NCBI RefSeq assembly: GCF_001649575.2 | Contig: NC_051450.1 | Coordinates: forward strand, 6,820,899-6,884,898 | Length of the DNA: 64,000 bases | DNA from: Kryptolebias marmoratus | Lineage: Eukaryota; Chordata; Actinopteri; Cyprinodontiformes; Rivulidae | Reading direction: 5' to 3' | In this document: in pieces, positions 45,746 through 57,884 of the stretch | How positions within the stretch are numbered: position 1 is the stretch's first letter | Layout of the letters: each line of letters opens with the position of its first letter | Notes under the pieces: model-generated | The model's database searches: none | Told to the model about the DNA's origin: nothing | The model's input: the letters and a program-made list of their open reading frames with translations, nothing else | Made by a program: the position numbers and the translations under genes

Positions 45746-48259
45746 CATACAGCATAGTTCAAGAATTAAACATTTTCAGCTAATTCTGACACTGAAACAA
45801 ACAGAAGCTGTGTATACAGTACACTTATAATAATAAATATGTGAACACAACCTACTGCTATTAATAATGTAATTCTGCTCTATAGATGGGAAAACTGGTA
45901 AAAAATACATTATTATTCAGGTTCATTTCATGTTTGGTCAAAGTTCAGAGGGACCCAGAAGCCACATGTGGTCCCAGAGCTGCAGGTCCTGGGATAGTCA
46001 AAAGACCAGGCTAACTAGTATTTCTTTCTCTCTTTGACCATGTTGTAATAATCAATAAAAAAGTTAAATCCAAACTTTATAAGAGTTTTAATATTTGCTT
46101 CATTTCTAGGAGTTGCTAGAGAAAGAGTTCAGAGCTTCAAATTTATCACCCAAAAGACAAGTTATTGTCATGCTTTTTCCTGAATGCAAATAGATACGGC
46201 AGGCCTCAAATGTCAGAGCAAAAAACGTATTTATTTTTCAAAGAAGTATAAATTATGCCTAGCTAAAGCTTCATTTCACCTTTAATGTTGGAGAAGTTGA
46301 TTTATTTACAGAGATAAGGCACACATACAGAGCAAAAAAGAAAAACAACTTTCGCTTGGCTTCTATGGGAGAAATGATTGAAAAGCATGAACAATTTATC
46401 CCTGGTTGTCATTTAAACAATCATCATCAGCGGCAGCAGCATTAGCACACAACAGCAGCAGCATCAAATTATATACATATGTTAAGAGAAAATACAGAAA
46501 ACCAGCAGAGCCACCATCAATGCTTCGTTTATCAAATCGTGAAAAATACAATACATTGCGTTTCAACTGATGGAGGAAAAGTGTGACTGACAGCATGGCA
46601 GCACTTTGTAACAGTTTGACAACAGGCAGAGACAGTTCAGAAACAGGCTGGCACACAGAATGACACCAGGATAGCACTTCATAACATCCATTTTCCTCAA
46701 GCCTTTTTCTACAAGTGGCTGCATTATTACATCAGTTAGGGCTTTGACGTCTCATGTTTACAGTCAGTTAATCTCAACTGGGTTTCAATGTGCTGCGATT
46801 TGCTGCACGTTAATGTTAAAGTTGAACGTGGATCTGTCTTTGAGAAGCAGCAAATGAGGCCAGGCTCGCAGTGTGTCGGTAAATGTGAGTACAGTGTTCT
46901 CCTATGATGTTGAATGAGTGGTTGTCGTGGCAGCGGTGATGTCAGTCAGCTGGGGCCCTTTAGCAGCAGCATAAACAAACCCACAGATACACAACACACA
47001 GGAAACAAACAGCTAGACGACTTCCACGCCACACCACCACCTCTGACGGTCGAACACACAGTGAGGGAGAAACACGTCATCCTACAAGCAGGAGGCCTTT
47101 TTACTTTATTAGGTTGCAAATGCACTATTTTATCTCCTCCTACTCACGTTTTAACATGTTGCTTTGTTTGTTTCCAATCATCAGCCAGGCCGAGAATCAA
47201 ACATAATTGTCTTTGTCTTAATATTAGCGGAAGGAGGTTTTATAGAATTCCAGGGACTCCTCCCTGGGAATTTCTTTTTCCTTGACAATAAAACCAGCTC
47301 GGAAACGAGCTCATTGGATGTTCCGCCGCTTTAGAAAATGATTTGGCGTGAGCGTGGCAGTATGGAAATCTCCTCTGCACGATCATGGGAGGTGACATGT
47401 GTGAGGGCATGGCTGTATGAGTCAAGTTGATCCTATTAGGTGTTTAAATGGATTTTACATGGGTGTTAGGGTTGAGAATGTGCCATCAGACATGGAGAGG
47501 GGGAATCCATATTCATGGCGCATCACCACAGTAGCACAGAAAAAGCTGGTTATAGACCATTTGAGCCAGGGGTAATTGTTTATCTAGACGCCTCTCTCCT
47601 CAATGCATAAATTGAGCTGTCGACTGCTCATGGTAGACATTTTGTTTTCTCAGCTGAGTGTGTGTTTGTGTGTGTGAGGCTCAGCAACAGGAGTGATATT
47701 ACATGTAGTGTAAAGCTCACAGCGATAAATGTCATCTGAGCTGCCATTTGCATAAAAAATGGGGAAAAATGGGGGGGAAATAGGAGGCAACTTGGCTCGA
47801 CATAGAGTTGGATAAAAGGAGATTCCCACTCAAGAAACTGAGCCCACACCACCAGCTGATACTTCGATAAATGATACACGCTTACTCAGATTTATCAAGA
47901 TAAAATTGCTTTTGTCAATAAATACCTTTGTCTCATAAACAGTAAATGAAATTTTATGGTATTTTTTTTTATATTATTCATCTTTGCTCATGAGCAAAGG
48001 TTACCAACAACAATGTAAGTTCCTGAGTACTTTCCCACTAAATTTTATTAAATGATTTTTTTTTTAATCTGTGCCATCTGATTGAAAATTATATGGATGG
48101 ATGGATGGATGGATGGATAGCCTTACCATCTGAGATTTGTGTAAAACTCAAGGCCTGTGAGTCTGATATGGCCCTTGTTGCACACTTTTCTGGATGTTAA
48201 GATATTTTAAATGTATTAGGAACTCGATCTGAGCACTAAAACTTCTCATTTTGCTTCAG
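45746..48259. other. Repeat-poor stretch, candidate regulatory sequence
   Basis: It holds no supported exon. The part at 47280-47800 has balanced composition, an octamer-like CATTTGCATAAA at 47739, and phrases such as GCTCACAGCGATAAATGTCA. An (ATGG)n microsatellite is at 48092-48119. Conservation cannot be judged here. Confidence 0.3.
48092..48119 (+). repeat. (ATGG)6-7 microsatellite
   Basis: Uninterrupted ATGG units. Confidence 0.9.
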
Positions 48260-48797
48260 AAGCTGAACTGTCTCGGTGCAGACTTCTTATGGCATCAGCC
48301 ATCTTTTAACCTTGGATTTTCAGTGGATTTTGATGAGGAAAGAGCAACAAAGAACACCCAAATGGGACTGATTGCTGATAAAGCCAGAAAAGGTCAAGTG
48401 TATTTTCTTTTTTTTTTTTCTTTATTCTGTTCTTATTTCAAAGCAGAATGTTAGTAGCTAAATATTTTGATTTTTACTCAAGGATTTTTTTGTACCTGAT
48501 ATAATGCACTATGATCAAATGTATTACTAAGAAATAAGAAGTGAAAATCTGCAGCTAGAAAGTAAGGCATTATTATGTCTAATTTCTCTTTTTTAATTTG
48601 ATATTTTTATTTAATCAGTGACTAAACTAAATCTGTTTTGTAAAAAGATAATTCATATTTCTGTATCAATAATTTGGTGTATTACATATAAAAAAACTAA
48701 GGAACTAAGCGATTTATGTCTTTTTTTTCTAGTTTCAATAAAACTGATCACTAATTTTGACCCTTGTGCAACTCAGTTTGGCAGACCTGTTTTAAAG
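48260..48797 (+). CDS. Candidate two-exon segment of an unrecognised gene
   Basis: Exon a (48260-48392, 133 bases) follows a strong acceptor (TTCTCATTTTGCTTCAG) and reads KLNCLGADFLWHQPSFNLGF, then SVDFDEERATKNTQMGLIAD and KARK. It ends one base into a codon at AAAAG|GTCAAG, a weak donor. Exon b (48733-48797, 65 bases) follows CTTTTTTTTCTAG, needs exactly one base carried over, and reads SIKLITNFDPCATQFGRPVLK before a good donor, AAAG|GTAAGA. The phases agree (joining codon GTT, valine), and both frames are protein-like. A possible next acceptor lies at 48891 (ACATTTTGCAG), giving a short tail to a TAA. No upstream exon was found and the family is unknown. It may be part of a real gene or a decayed copy. 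Confidence 0.42.
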
Positions 48798-49500
48798 GTA
48801 AGAGATATTTGTTTTACAATCCAGTGTTTGTGAAATGGCAGTGTATGAACACCGAAAGCCTGTATCTACATGTATTTTTTACATTTTGCAGTCTACATTC
48901 ACTCTAACTCTAATCATTTAATTTTTTTTAACTCTAACAATTTGTGGGGGAGATAGAGATAGAAAAGAAAGAAATGGTGAGAGGGAGGAGAAAAAGAAAT
49001 GGAGAAAATTGTGCAGGATGATGAGTAGAATTTAGTAGATCAATATCCTCAATTTCTTACTTTGGTTTTGGCCAAGTTGACAATATCAGTCTTTATTGAC
49101 GTGACCATCAATGTCAACACAAGTACCAAGATGTTTATTCATTGAAAAGCTGGGATATAAAGTAGATTTTTAGTAGCAAAATGGGAAGGACATTTGAGAT
49201 TTCATCATGAAATGAGTACAGTTATCTTTATTGACCTTTAAAGACCTGTGTGACTGTGACGAAATGTAAATATGCAGGAACATGCAAAGGCTGCCGTGCT
49301 GGCCATGCACCTCTACTCATGCAATTGCAGTCACATTGTCAGTGTTTGCTTTAATCAGGGTTTGTTTTTTTTTCAAACAGCCATGTTTTCACACTGACAC
49401 ACACTAATGTCCATTGCATTGCCATGGTTACAGAGACATACTGACAGATGTATGGTGGGACAGACGTGAGGGCGCTCTTGGCCTCAAACTATGACAGGAA
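48798..49500. other. No gene seen
   Basis: Apart from the possible short terminal exon starting at 48892 nothing is recognised. Confidence 0.3.
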
Positions 49501-52500
49501 GTGAGAGGGGGAAAAAACATACTAATGTACTGCAATATCTTTTTCTTTTTTTTTTTTTTGGTGGAGGGGGAGTGCGATGAAGCGTAGTGTTGTCGCTTCA
49601 CCCAACCTGACAGACCTTGACGGCTGGGTAGGTTGTCGAGGTGAGGTGAGGTGGGGTGGGTGGGTGGGTGTCTGGGGCTCTGGGGTGTTGCTGGTATTTG
49701 GCGAAGAGAGGACTCTCCTCAACTACGCGTATTCTTAAGCAATAACAACGTGATCCGTATTATCCACCCAAGAATACCCGTCACCGAAGAGAGTCTTTCA
49801 GAAAACACAGGGAGCTAAGCCAGAAACCATGTGGTGCCACTGCCATTGCATCATCATCACCACCACCACCATTGCCACTGCCTCCACCATCAGCAGCCCC
49901 CCGTTCATGCTCCAGAGGCAAACAGACACATACACATTTTGAGAAAGTGGACCAGTTGCATTGATTGAAGACACCTTGCTGCAGTGTGAGGCAAGGCTCC
50001 ATCAATGGCTTCTCTGCGCAGGAGAAAATTCACAATCCGAGCCAGCAGCGCGTGTCAAAGGGAAAACAGAAACACAACAGAACAAAAAAGGGGGATGTAA
50101 AAGCTGGAATTAGCTCAACTTAATTCTCTTGCCTCTGTACACAAACATTGGGAGTGAAAGAGGAAGTGGGGGGTGTGTGGTGTAATCTGGAACCCCACAG
50201 CAAGCCTCTTACCTGGATCTCAGCCTGCCGACTCGGCCACTTTAGGGCCCAATCCAGCAGTGACATGTGGATTTCCCTGTGACCTCTGCTGCTCTTCAGT
50301 CTGTTCGGCGTTGTGATATCTGGAAGGGATGGTGGTGTTTTGGGTGGGGGGGTTGAGGGAGAGGTTTTTTTTGTGAAATGGGGTGGGGGTTGACGTGCAC
50401 ACACAGAGATGGCAGAGGGTTATGGAGGTCAGATTGGGAGCTGCCGTGGTGTGACAATAGCCCTGAACACTCCATTACCGACCCCAGTAGCTCGAGCCCC
50501 CCTCCCCGCCTCTGCCACACGAGAAGAGAAATCAACACTTAGATTATGCCACNTCGCACTACTCCTTCTAAAAGTAAGAAAAGGTTTCATACACATGGGG
50601 AAACATCATAAAGGCAATCATAAACTATAAGAGTTCAAGTGTTCATTTGGGGAACTGCAAGACTGTATGAATCTTTTGTTGTGAGCTTTATAAAAGAAAC
50701 AAAGACATAAATGACTACTGGGCCGGTTCAGATCAAACATTGTAATCTTCACACCAGCTTTGCTCCACTGATACAATAGATTCAATGAGATCCCTTATGT
50801 AACTTTTCACCTATACTCCTCATAATGCATTTTATCTTAAAAGTTTCTTCATCTTCTCTCTTTTCACCCAATCTACCAGTTACCATTTGTTCAATTCACT
50901 GCAGATGTTCTCCACTTTTTTATCTTCTTTCCCATATTGCTCTAATTTCTGTCTTTTGCATCTCATGAAATTTTCTTGCCTTAATTTCTACCCCAGCTTT
51001 TTCTTTTTTTTTCACCCTAATATTTTCTCCTTTCCTTTACTGTCCCATGAAACATCATGCCAAGTCCTCTCTTAGACAGGCAATAGGATGAGGTGGAAAG
51101 ACTAAGCAGTCAAAACAATCTTCAATCCCCTCTGTTTTCAGGTAAAATATTTGGCAAGTCAGACAGCTGTGGATAGGGATAGATGTGGATATATAGCACA
51201 GAAAAGAGGATAAAAGATAACAAAAGATTAAGTGTGACATAAAAGGAGGGGAATCTGCCATGGGGGTGCTGGAAGGGAAAAGAGAGGAGGAGAAAAAAGG
51301 AGGAGTTGAGTAATATTGAGAAATTATGACAAAAAGAAGAAACAAACGAAGCAGGAAGAAAAGACGAAAGCTCTTAAAGAACTGAACAGGTTTTCTTTTC
51401 CTCGCTGCTTCGTCTTCTTACTTGCACTGCTCATCCTCCACTCAGCTGGCCGGCCTGGACCACTCAACCCAGGAGACACACATGTTCACAGCCTGACCCC
51501 CCCACGCCCCACCCACCGACAACCTGCAGAGAGCTGGGATTTACCACCCGCAGTCAAACACACACAAAGACATTCAAGCAGACACCCAGCCTGGCCCAAC
51601 CCAGGCCATCTGTAGAGAGGGGGGAACAGAAAACCTGAGGGTTTCAGCTATAGATCCCCCAATCCCCCCGCCCCGCTACCCCACACACACACACACGAAC
51701 ACCCCCACCACCAGCACCACCACCACACACACACACACACACATACATGTACAGAGGCTGGCCAGCCCAAGTATCATTGATTGTTCAGGGGAAGCACCCC
51801 TGAGATGCATCACATTACTCTGTGAGCAAAAATCAACACCTGGACTTTTCTCTTGCCTTTGCTTCTATTCAAACTTAAACACACACACACACACACGTGC
51901 CAACGCAAACTGACACACAAACACACCACTACAGGTTGTTGGAAAAGGAGGCAGGAAAAAAAAGATGAAGATGGGTTGTATTTTTGTTTTTCTCATTTTG
52001 TTCAGGGGAGTTCCTTTTGCGCACATATCTTGATTTTTTTTTTTTTCTTCAGTGCTCGGATGCCTTGAAAATATTTTTAAAAGAGGAGGAAATAAAACAG
52101 AAGTGTGGCTCTGCACAAACATAAATAAAGAAAAGTAATACAATTTAATGGAGAAGAAAAAACAATCCCCCTTCCAGTCAGAAGTGGTGATGAAGAGGAG
52201 AAAGAAGAAGAAATGGTGAGAGCACCATGTGTACCGACGTGGCCTCTTACCCTGGTCTCTGCTCTCTCCTACCCCGGGGTGTTGCCTTTCCTCTGCTCCA
52301 TGTCCACCTCCCCTAAAATGTACTCCCCCCTGATTCCTTCTGCCGATGCCTTGCTGGGAGTCCGTGGCAAACTGGGAGGTGATGATCTCCTTCCCCCTCC
52401 CACTTCCAGGAAGGGCTCCCAGAGGAAGAGAAGGAGGCAGAGCCAGGCGAGAGGATCCAGCGCCAGCAGAGGAGGAGGAGGCAGCAGTGGTGCTGATGCT

Positions 52501-53050
52501 GCGGCTGCTACTCCCAGAGAGGGGGACGAGCTGCGGGATGGGTGCTGAACAAAAGATCTCCTCCTCCTTCCTGGTCTTCCTCTTTACCTTTTCACTCTTC
52601 CTGCCACCCTCACCTTCCCCTCACCTCTCCCGTAGCAGAAAGAAGCCAGTTGTTGCTCCGTCGCGGCAAAAGAACTGACAGCTGGCAACAAGCTCGTGGA
52701 GCGAACGAGAGAGCAGATGGATAGGAGAGATGGAGGGAGAGAAGAAAGGAGACTGTGTGGAGTGATGGAGCATCTGTGAGAGAGTGATAGAGAAGTGAGA
52801 GAGGGAGGTAGGGATGGCTGGGGGCGGGAGGACGGCCAAAATGGAAAGAGGAGAAGAGAGAGATGGGGATGGAAAGGTGGGGTGAGGTGGGACGAAGGGA
52901 AGGATGAGAGAGAGGGAGAAGACAGGAGGAAATGAAAAAAAAGGTACAGAAAGAGTGAGGAAAAGCGATCGCAGCGATGAAAACCCTCAGCCGGCAGCAG
53001 TCTGTCCGACGTGGAGAGCCACAGAATCATTAGATTTCACACACACGCAC
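49501..53050. other. GC-richer, low-complexity block (possible promoter or 5'-exon region)
   Basis: Composition changes sharply: CA repeats, C-rich and G/A-rich tracts, and long purine runs (52.68-52.96 kb) replace the AT-rich background. A (CAC)n run lies at 49850-49870, CA tracts at 51682-51695, 51724-51743 and 51881-51895, and one undetermined base at 50553. Frames of 70-150 codons here are low complexity and unconvincing. The frame at 52213-52548 has a basic RKGSQRKRRRQSQARGSS stretch, but no family was recognised. Confidence 0.35.
50213..50319 (-). CDS. Candidate 107-base exon, possibly untranslated
   Basis: On the minus strand the segment lies between a textbook acceptor (CACCATCCCTTCCAG, ending 50320) and a strong donor (ATCCAG|GTAAGAGG, after 50213). 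One frame is open throughout (ITTPNRLKSSRGHREIH, then MSLLDWALKWPSRQAEIQ). A second is open until a stop near the 3' end (YHNAEQTEEQQRSQGNPH). Neither matches a family I know. It may be an untranslated or non-coding RNA exon in a GC-rich promoter-like region. Confidence 0.3.
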
Positions 53051-55989
53051 ACCGGGACTCAGTAATGGTGCAATAAATGATATGGTGTTCTCACCAGCAT
53101 TCCCACTAAAATTTTTAAATAAAATAAAAAAAATCTTAGTAAATTAATGAAAAGACAATGATGCTGCTGGGAAGACAAGGAAGATGGAAAATGAACTTCT
53201 CCTTGGAGATGTGTGGGAAATACACACAGTGGATAGAGAGACAAGTCACACAGACACACACAGTACATCATCAACATGCACACTCGAAAAGAAAAGTCTT
53301 TGTGTGTAACACGGGTTTTAAGTATCATATTTTTTTTTTTTTTTTGCTGTTTCTTGTGAATAAACTCAGCAGAAATGAAAGTAAAAAGGCATTAAGGTTC
53401 ATAAAAATGTTCATCTGAATATGTTTGGTACTGATTTCTCTAAAAGTAGACATTTCCATCCACCACAGATCGTTGATGCAATTTTGTTTAATACACATTG
53501 AATATAAATATACTGTTATTCAAAGCTAGATTGCTCTATCGTATTTCTTTTTGCCTCATTTGCTCTTTTTACTGTATATTTTTCCTTGTTCTTGCTCGTG
53601 TAATTCTGCTCCTGTAATCGGGGAGTTTTCCCTGCTGGAGATCAGTTCGGTGCCATCTTATCTCATCTAAAATCTATCCTGACAAATCAACAAACAAAGA
53701 GAAAGAAAAACAAAAAGTTGGACCAATAAAACAGTGAAGAAGAATGAAGAGTCAGAGACTGGACCTGTTAAAACCTTGAGACCAGGATGCTCCCACCTGT
53801 GGAATAGCTATGAAATGAAACTACCATGATGACCCGAGCACCCGTGTGAATTCAGCCAGCAGTTCCTCTGCTGCAGCCATTATCAGACGACTGGGGGGCA
53901 GAACAACTAAAGAATGACAATCAATTTCCTCTGAGTCCATTTAACGTATACCCAATGTCAACTGCTCTCTTCAGGTGTTGCACCAGGTTTCGTGTTTTCA
54001 GGCTGACTCTGTGTTTTCAACAGCTTGTCTTTTTAAGCAGAGCTAATGGCTCCTTCCGTCATCCATTCCCTGAAGGTGAATATCACACACTGATGCCAAA
54101 GGACACATGAAAACATCTAACCAGCTTTCATGTTGTTTTCGTTTTTCTTTTCTTTTTTCATTATTTTGAGCAAAAGGGCAGAAGCCTGAAAAGACGAGGA
54201 CTTCCCTGGTGAGAAATGAAAAGATGCAACATATGTGTGCTTTTCTCCTTATTCCATTCTTCTCTTGTGGTTTCTGACTGAGGGAAAAGTTGGCCACAAC
54301 CTAGCAAAACCCAGCAACAAAAGTGCTTTATTTTACCAGCATCTTCCTTTCAGTGAAGCAACAAAGCAACTGAACAATTTTGTTTACATTTCTGCCTCTG
54401 CCTTTGACGCTCATGAGTCTCGGGAGTCAAAAGAAATTAAAATCTCTTCAGAATTCGGCAGCAATCATCACCACATTTGAGGGTGAGTAGGCGGGTAAAA
54501 TAATCATAAACGGTTTTATCTCAGATGGTTCCTTAATGTATAGGAGACATTAAGGAACCGTGGACTGTTTGATGGGGGTGGATTGCCCTCTAGTGGCAGC
54601 TGGCAGTACATCAGCAGCTGTCAGCGCTGTTGGCTTATTGTTCAGCCACAAAGGAGGGTTTTTAAGGGTAAAACTGCAGGACAAAAAGATGAATATGACA
54701 AGAAAAAAGGGCAGGAGGAGGTAGACGCTGCATAGGGTGAGTGTGTGCAAACAGAGGAAAATGACTTAAATGTGTCTTTTGTTTGAAAGTACTAATACAT
54801 ACTCCAATTGTTGTGTGGACATCTTAGGAAACATACAGAAATCACATTATATGCACATTCCAAAAAGAGCACTATGGACAAGTCATAAGGATGGATATCT
54901 GGAGCACAAATTCATTATTTTCAATGGCAAATTTGTTAAAACTTATGGAGCTTAAAAAACACAAATTTGGTGAAATAGTGTACATTTTCATTGTGACCAA
55001 CACTTTAAACAAAAAAGAAAAACAAAGACAAACTGCAGGAAGATAAGAGACAGTGATAAAACGTTAATCCACTGCTTATTTGAGCTCTTAATTATGTTGA
55101 AGTATTTTGTCTTAAATTAAGCAGAGTGATAGTGAAGCTGTGTATTATTAAACATGAAACTAAATTTTGATTGGTTTCCATTTTCATGACCCCGCCCCCT
55201 GCTCCTGAATAAAGTGGTTCTTTGCTCTGGCCCCGAAAAGAACCAATGTTTTGGTACTAGAGCCAGAGCATACAGTGGCGAAAACAGAGAACTGGTGCTA
55301 ACTGAGCCCTGGTTCCAGGTGAGCACTGGAACTGTTTCGTGGAAAAATCCCCAATGAGGAAACTCTGCTCAGCAGTCTGTGGAGCAAATCTGTAGAAATA
55401 TATAGAAGAGGATTGAAACAGATGCATACCTTTAGAGCACTTTAACAAATATATAAAAACACTTATTTGGAAAATACACAGAGTTATATATTCCAACTAC
55501 AATCTTGACTGACTGGATATTTGGGTCTGACATTGTAGGCTTTTATAACATTGTACTAAACCCTAAATATGGATAATTGTATATAATGATATACAAGTCA
55601 AAAAGGGGTAGGAATTAACAGGCTTTTGTTTCCTACTAAAAAAATCCTTTTTATGTTGTTTTCTTTTTCTTTTTTTAGGATTGCAACCAATGAAATTTGA
55701 TAGACATGGTTAAAATTAAAAGAGGTGCCTTATTATATTTCACGACCGTTAGTTTTTTGCTTTTTATGTGAATAAAAAAGTTAACATTCACACTACTGTT
55801 TTCCCGTTTCTTTTTTAATATCTGTATGTTTTTCCTAATCTAATTACTTCAGCATACCTTGAGCTATTTTAGCCAAAATGTTCAGCACATTCAGGAGACG
55901 GGCATTACAGCTTTTGGTTTCTTTGTTCTAACTTCAATACTTATTAAAGTCTTTTTTTTCCTAAATAGTTTCCCAATAAAACACATTGA
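53051..55989. other. Repeat-poor stretch, no gene seen
   Basis: It contains no shared mobile element. The part at 53580-53950 (CCTGTAATCGGGGAGTTTTC, TGCAGCCATTATCAGACG) resembles regulatory sequence. A short perfect hairpin lies at 54527-54559. Confidence 0.3.
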
Positions 55990-56180
55990 GATCTGTTAAG
56001 TTCTTTGAAAAATGTTCTCTTTAAAACCTCCTTCAACAAACTGGCTCTTTGGTTGTCTTTTTATACTACTTTTAGCTGTTCTGCTACTTCAGTTTTTTGT
56101 TAGACTTTTGCTACTATTAGTTTTTAGCTAGTGTTTGGCTTTGAGTTAGTGCATGGTTTCAGCAAATTTAAGTCATTCAG
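55990..56180 (+). repeat. Dispersed TTTTAGCTAGTG-type repeat, copy 2
   Basis: AGTTCTTTGAAAAATGTTCTC is followed by ACTACTTTTAGC, AGACTTTTGCTACTATTAG and TTTTTAGCTAGTGTTTGGC, in the same order as at 205-560. Confidence 0.65.
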
Positions 56181-57049
56181 CATCCACACCAAATTTTCAA
56201 AGTAAATGTAGTTTTTCTAGTTATTTGTTGTTGGTTTTAACAGCTGCAAGGAAAATATGTCCATTAGCCTTCAATATAATCAGATCAATGGGTTTTATTT
56301 ATTCAGACACACAGAACACACAGATTTGTCTAAATTAAAATGTATTGGCATCAACATTTCTTAGCATTCTTGCCTAAACATCAGACTGAAGTGAGAATCC
56401 AGCTGTATAGACAGACTCAGAGTGCCAGTTCTGACTGCCAACCTCACAAAAAGCTCTGAAATGGTTCTAAAGAGCTGCAAGGTCAAACATCAGTTCGACA
56501 ACACACATGCTAACAGTAAAAGGGAGGGACAGAAACAGGAAAAAGAAAAATCCATAAACTGTTAGTGGCTGATTAATCCCATGAAGCAGCTTCCAGCGGC
56601 GGAATGAATGAGTGTTAAAAGCTGCATTTCTCTTTGTGTTGGACAAATAGAACTGGAGCTGCTGTAAAAAAAAAAGAAAAAAAATACCCCAGTGTGACGG
56701 ATACAAAAGACAAATACGCCACTGGTCCAAATACACACTTTAATGTTATCAAAAATTAAATTACAGTAAAATTCACAAGAACAACAAAACATTTAATTAT
56801 ATATTAGATTCTAAGAAATCCTGTAAATAAAAATCTTAGAATTTAAACAAAAATGTTTAAATACAAAATTCTTAAAACTTACAAATGCTATTGAAAAAAC
56901 ATTTTTAATTGAAGAAATTTGTGCTTTATAAATTACATGTAAGAAGAAAACTATTTCAAGCATCAAAATGTCTGCATAAAAAAACAAATTACTTGGGTGC
57001 CACATTATCTGACAGAATTTTAACTTCTTATCTCCTGATGCCATGTCTG
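56181..57049. other. No gene seen
   Basis: Short, low-complexity frames only. Confidence 0.35.
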
Positions 57050-57310
57050 TGTGTAGGTTTGATTGTAGTGTTAGCAAAATATATCATGAAGCACTGGATG
57101 GATTTCAGTGAGACTCACACAAAGTCCTTCAGCTTTATACATACTGAGATAAAATTTGGTGTGGTAGTAGCTAAGAGTGACTAACAACACATACTATAAG
57201 TGCTACTCATTGCATGAGATCTTTGCTTAAAACTTCAGCTTTTTGGAGTGAACCCTGTATGTTTGTTAGAAAAATATCTCATAAACTGCTGAATAGATTT
57301 TACTGACACA
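57050..57310 (+). repeat. Dispersed GTTAGCAAAATATCTCATGA-type repeat, two half copies in tandem
   Basis: AGTGTTAGCAAAATATATCA with TGAAGCACTGGATGGATTTC (from 57070) is echoed by TTTGTTAGAAAAATATCTCA with TAAACTGCTGAATAGATTTT (from 57262). AAATTTGGTGTGGTAGTAGC links it to the 26.1 kb copy. Confidence 0.55.
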
Positions 57311-57884
57311 AGCCCTAACATATTTTGCAATATCACACAGGATTGAGCATATATTTTGTTGAGGTTTGACCAGAACATCTAAAATACTGTAATTTCTCAA
57401 CATAAGATGAGTTTAATCTAAAACTCTAGCATGAAAGCCAGACAGTAATATGCTTTTAATTAAAGAATGCTGGGCCTTTCATTTTAAATGGCTCATAGTC
57501 ATGTTCTGTATTAAATAATTAGGTGTGTTTTTTCATCAGTTATTTTAAGCCAAACTCTTGCATATTCTAGAAAAGTGTAAAATACTCCTGTTGATCTGCT
57601 TTCATGTTGCTTCCCCCTGTATTATTTATACTGTCCTTAAAATCATTACAGATTACCTTACTTAATTCTGTTAACATTATAGCCAGAAATAAAATAAACT
57701 CAGCAAACAATACAGGAACTCTAAGGACAATGAATCAGTATTGTCCAAAACTGATTGATTTTCTCTACGTGAACTAGCTTCTGTCCAGTTTGGAAATAAC
57801 ATATTTTCTATTGATTCGTCAAATCAAAAGGGAAACTATAGTAGAAAGTTAGAAATGCATTAAAATCTAGTTTAATTGACGACT
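57311..57884. other. No gene seen
   Basis: AT-rich; nothing recognised. Confidence 0.35.

Noticed and set aside
46914..47285. A 123-codon plus-strand frame
   Set aside because: No motif, mixed composition and no splice context; probably chance in a GC-moderate region.
49781..50030. A minus-strand exon after the acceptor-like TTTTCTCCTGCGCAG
   Set aside because: The frame that would continue from the exon at 50213 stops after three codons; the other frame is dominated by a GGSGNGGGG run from simple sequence.
52213..52548. A 111-codon plus-strand frame with a basic stretch and Gly/Ala runs
   Set aside because: It looks more protein-like than its neighbours, but no family was recognised and no acceptor-donor pair supports it; kept only as part of the GC-rich block.
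52584..53030. A 148-codon minus-strand frame rich in Ser, Pro and Leu
   Set aside because: It is the complement of a long purine tract; the open frame follows from composition alone.
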